Origin: Mycobacterium sp.
GTDB lineage: Bacteria > Actinomycetota > Actinomycetes > Mycobacteriales > Mycobacteriaceae
Direction of reading: 5' to 3'
DNA: 5,926 bases
Assembly (NCBI GenBank): GCA_029256565.1
Contig: JAQSXQ010000353.1
Location: forward strand, 1 to 5,926
A program made the translations under genes and the position numbers. Position 1 is the first letter of the stretch, and the number at the start of each line of letters is the position of its first letter. Shown one piece after another: positions 5,587-5,926 of this stretch. The notes under the pieces are model-generated. The model was not told the DNA's origin. It worked only from the letters and a program-made list of their open reading frames with translations, and did no database searches.

Positions 5587-5611
5587 TACCTACTACGATG
5601 TGTCGTAGGTA
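5587..5611. promoter_or_regulatory. 25-base dyad upstream of cydA, probable repressor operator
   Basis: The arms TACCTACTAC (5587-5596) and GTCGTAGGTA (5602-5611) are complementary at 9 of 10 positions around a 5-base centre, GATGT. The dyad covers the candidate -10 box of cydA, the classic position for a repressor. TACTAC/GTAGTA-type dyads recall sites of the BlaI/MecI-like winged-helix repressors of mycobacteria, but that assignment is a guess. It does not match a Rex site (TTGTGA-type) or a CRP site (TGTGA-n6-TCACA). Confidence 0.6.
5594..5599 (+). promoter_or_regulatory. candidate -10 box TACGAT for cydA
   Basis: TACGAT fits the mycobacterial TANNNT consensus and would give a start site near 5606 and a leader of about 34 bases before ATG 5640. 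No clear -35 box is seen at 5570-5577. The hexamer is inside the dyad at 5587-5611. Confidence 0.4.
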
Positions 5612-5639
5612 GGGCAACGGGGCCCCGAAAGAGGTGCAC

Positions 5640-5926
5640 ATGGACGCGCTCGACGTCTCACGGTGGCAGTTCGGCATCACGACCGTCTACCACTTCATCT
5701 TCGTTCCGCTGACCATCGGACTGGCACCGCTCATCGCGGCGATGCAGACCGCATGGGTCGTCACCGGCAACCCGGCCTGGTACCGGCTCACGAAGTTCTT
5801 CGGCAAGCTGTTCCTGATCAACTTCGCGCTCGGCGTCGCCACCGGCATCGTGCAGGAGTTCCAATTCGGGATGAACTGGAGCGAGTACTCCCGGTTCGTC
5901 GGCGACGTCTTCGGCGCCCCGCTGGC
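5640..5926 (+). CDS. cydA: cytochrome bd quinol oxidase subunit I, N-terminal part (runs off the right end)
   Basis: The visible 95 codons are an unmistakable CydA N-terminus: MDALDVSRWQFGITTVYHFI, then FVPLTIGL, TKFFGKLFLINFALGVATGI, QEFQFGMNWS and VGDVFGAPL. They align almost without gaps with E. coli CydA as I recall it. H18 corresponds to the E. coli His19 haem ligand. CydA carries the quinol site and haems b558, b595 and d of the cytochrome bd oxidase, a membrane terminal oxidase with high oxygen affinity used under low oxygen or when the bcc-aa3 branch is blocked. The start is ATG 5640, with AAAGAGG five bases upstream. cydB and the assembly transporter cydDC are expected downstream but lie outside the window. 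Expression is probably controlled at the dyad overlapping its -10 box. A CGGGGCCCCG palindrome (5618-5627) lies in the leader. Confidence 0.97.
   Translation, partial: MDALDVSRWQFGITTVYHFIFVPLTIGLAPLIAAMQTAWVVTGNPAWYRLTKFFGKLFLINFALGVATGIVQEFQFGMNWSEYSRFVGDVFGAPL

Noticed and set aside
5594..5611. Rex or CRP binding site upstream of cydA
   Set aside because: These regulators are plausible for cyd genes, but neither the TTGTGA/TCACAA nor the TGTGA-n6-TCACA pattern is present in 5550-5639.
5618..5627. CGGGGCCCCG palindrome in the cydA leader as a terminator or riboswitch
   Set aside because: A 10-base GC palindrome with no loop or T-run is expected often at this base composition and does not support either role.
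4326..5639. 437-codon minus-strand frame spanning the divergent promoter and the HdeD-family gene
   Set aside because: It crosses two opposed genes and a promoter region, and its product is low-complexity Arg/Asp-rich sequence without any domain. It is explained as a shadow of codon bias.

Overview
The window is GC-rich, tightly packed DNA from an actinomycete, most likely a fast-growing mycobacterium (Mycolicibacterium type). The basis is base composition, the frequent G/C third codon positions, a mycobacterial-style HdeD-family membrane protein directly upstream of cydA, and actinobacterial versions of the transporter and two-component proteins. The species cannot be fixed from the sequence alone.

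Left part (1-4678, all on the minus strand). Reading in the direction of transcription, from right to left, there is a lipoprotein substrate-binding protein fused in frame to an amino-acid ABC permease (4678-2951). Next come its ATPase (2954-2193, ATGA overlap with the permease), a multi-membrane-span sensor histidine kinase (2158-1004, 34 bases later) and a LuxR/NarL-type response regulator (1017-358, 14-base overlap). This looks like one four-gene transcription unit linking a polar amino-acid importer to a two-component system. After 71 bases follows the N-terminal part of another minus-strand gene (286 to beyond position 1), a proline-rich protein resembling the start of mycobacterial DUF2339 membrane proteins.

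Right part (4875-5926, plus strand). Divergent from the transporter, across a 196-base intergenic region holding repeated TAACG elements, lies a six-span HdeD/DUF308 membrane protein (4875-5549). It is followed after 90 bases by the start of cydA, subunit I of the cytochrome bd quinol oxidase (5640 to beyond the right end). A strong dyad overlaps a candidate -10 box just upstream of cydA and looks like a repressor operator.

Most unusual point: the transporter fusion. The binding domain stops exactly where family members carry their final G-Y-I-W helix, and the next residue is the second residue expected of a free-standing permease. The permease part keeps an extra N-terminal membrane span whose predicted orientation does not suit an extracellular domain in front of it. 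This is either a genuine deletion fusion (possibly inactivating or re-engineering the transporter) or a sequence or assembly error. I see no RNA genes, CRISPR array, insertion sequence or phage element, and no clear evidence of a wholly new defence or mobile system.
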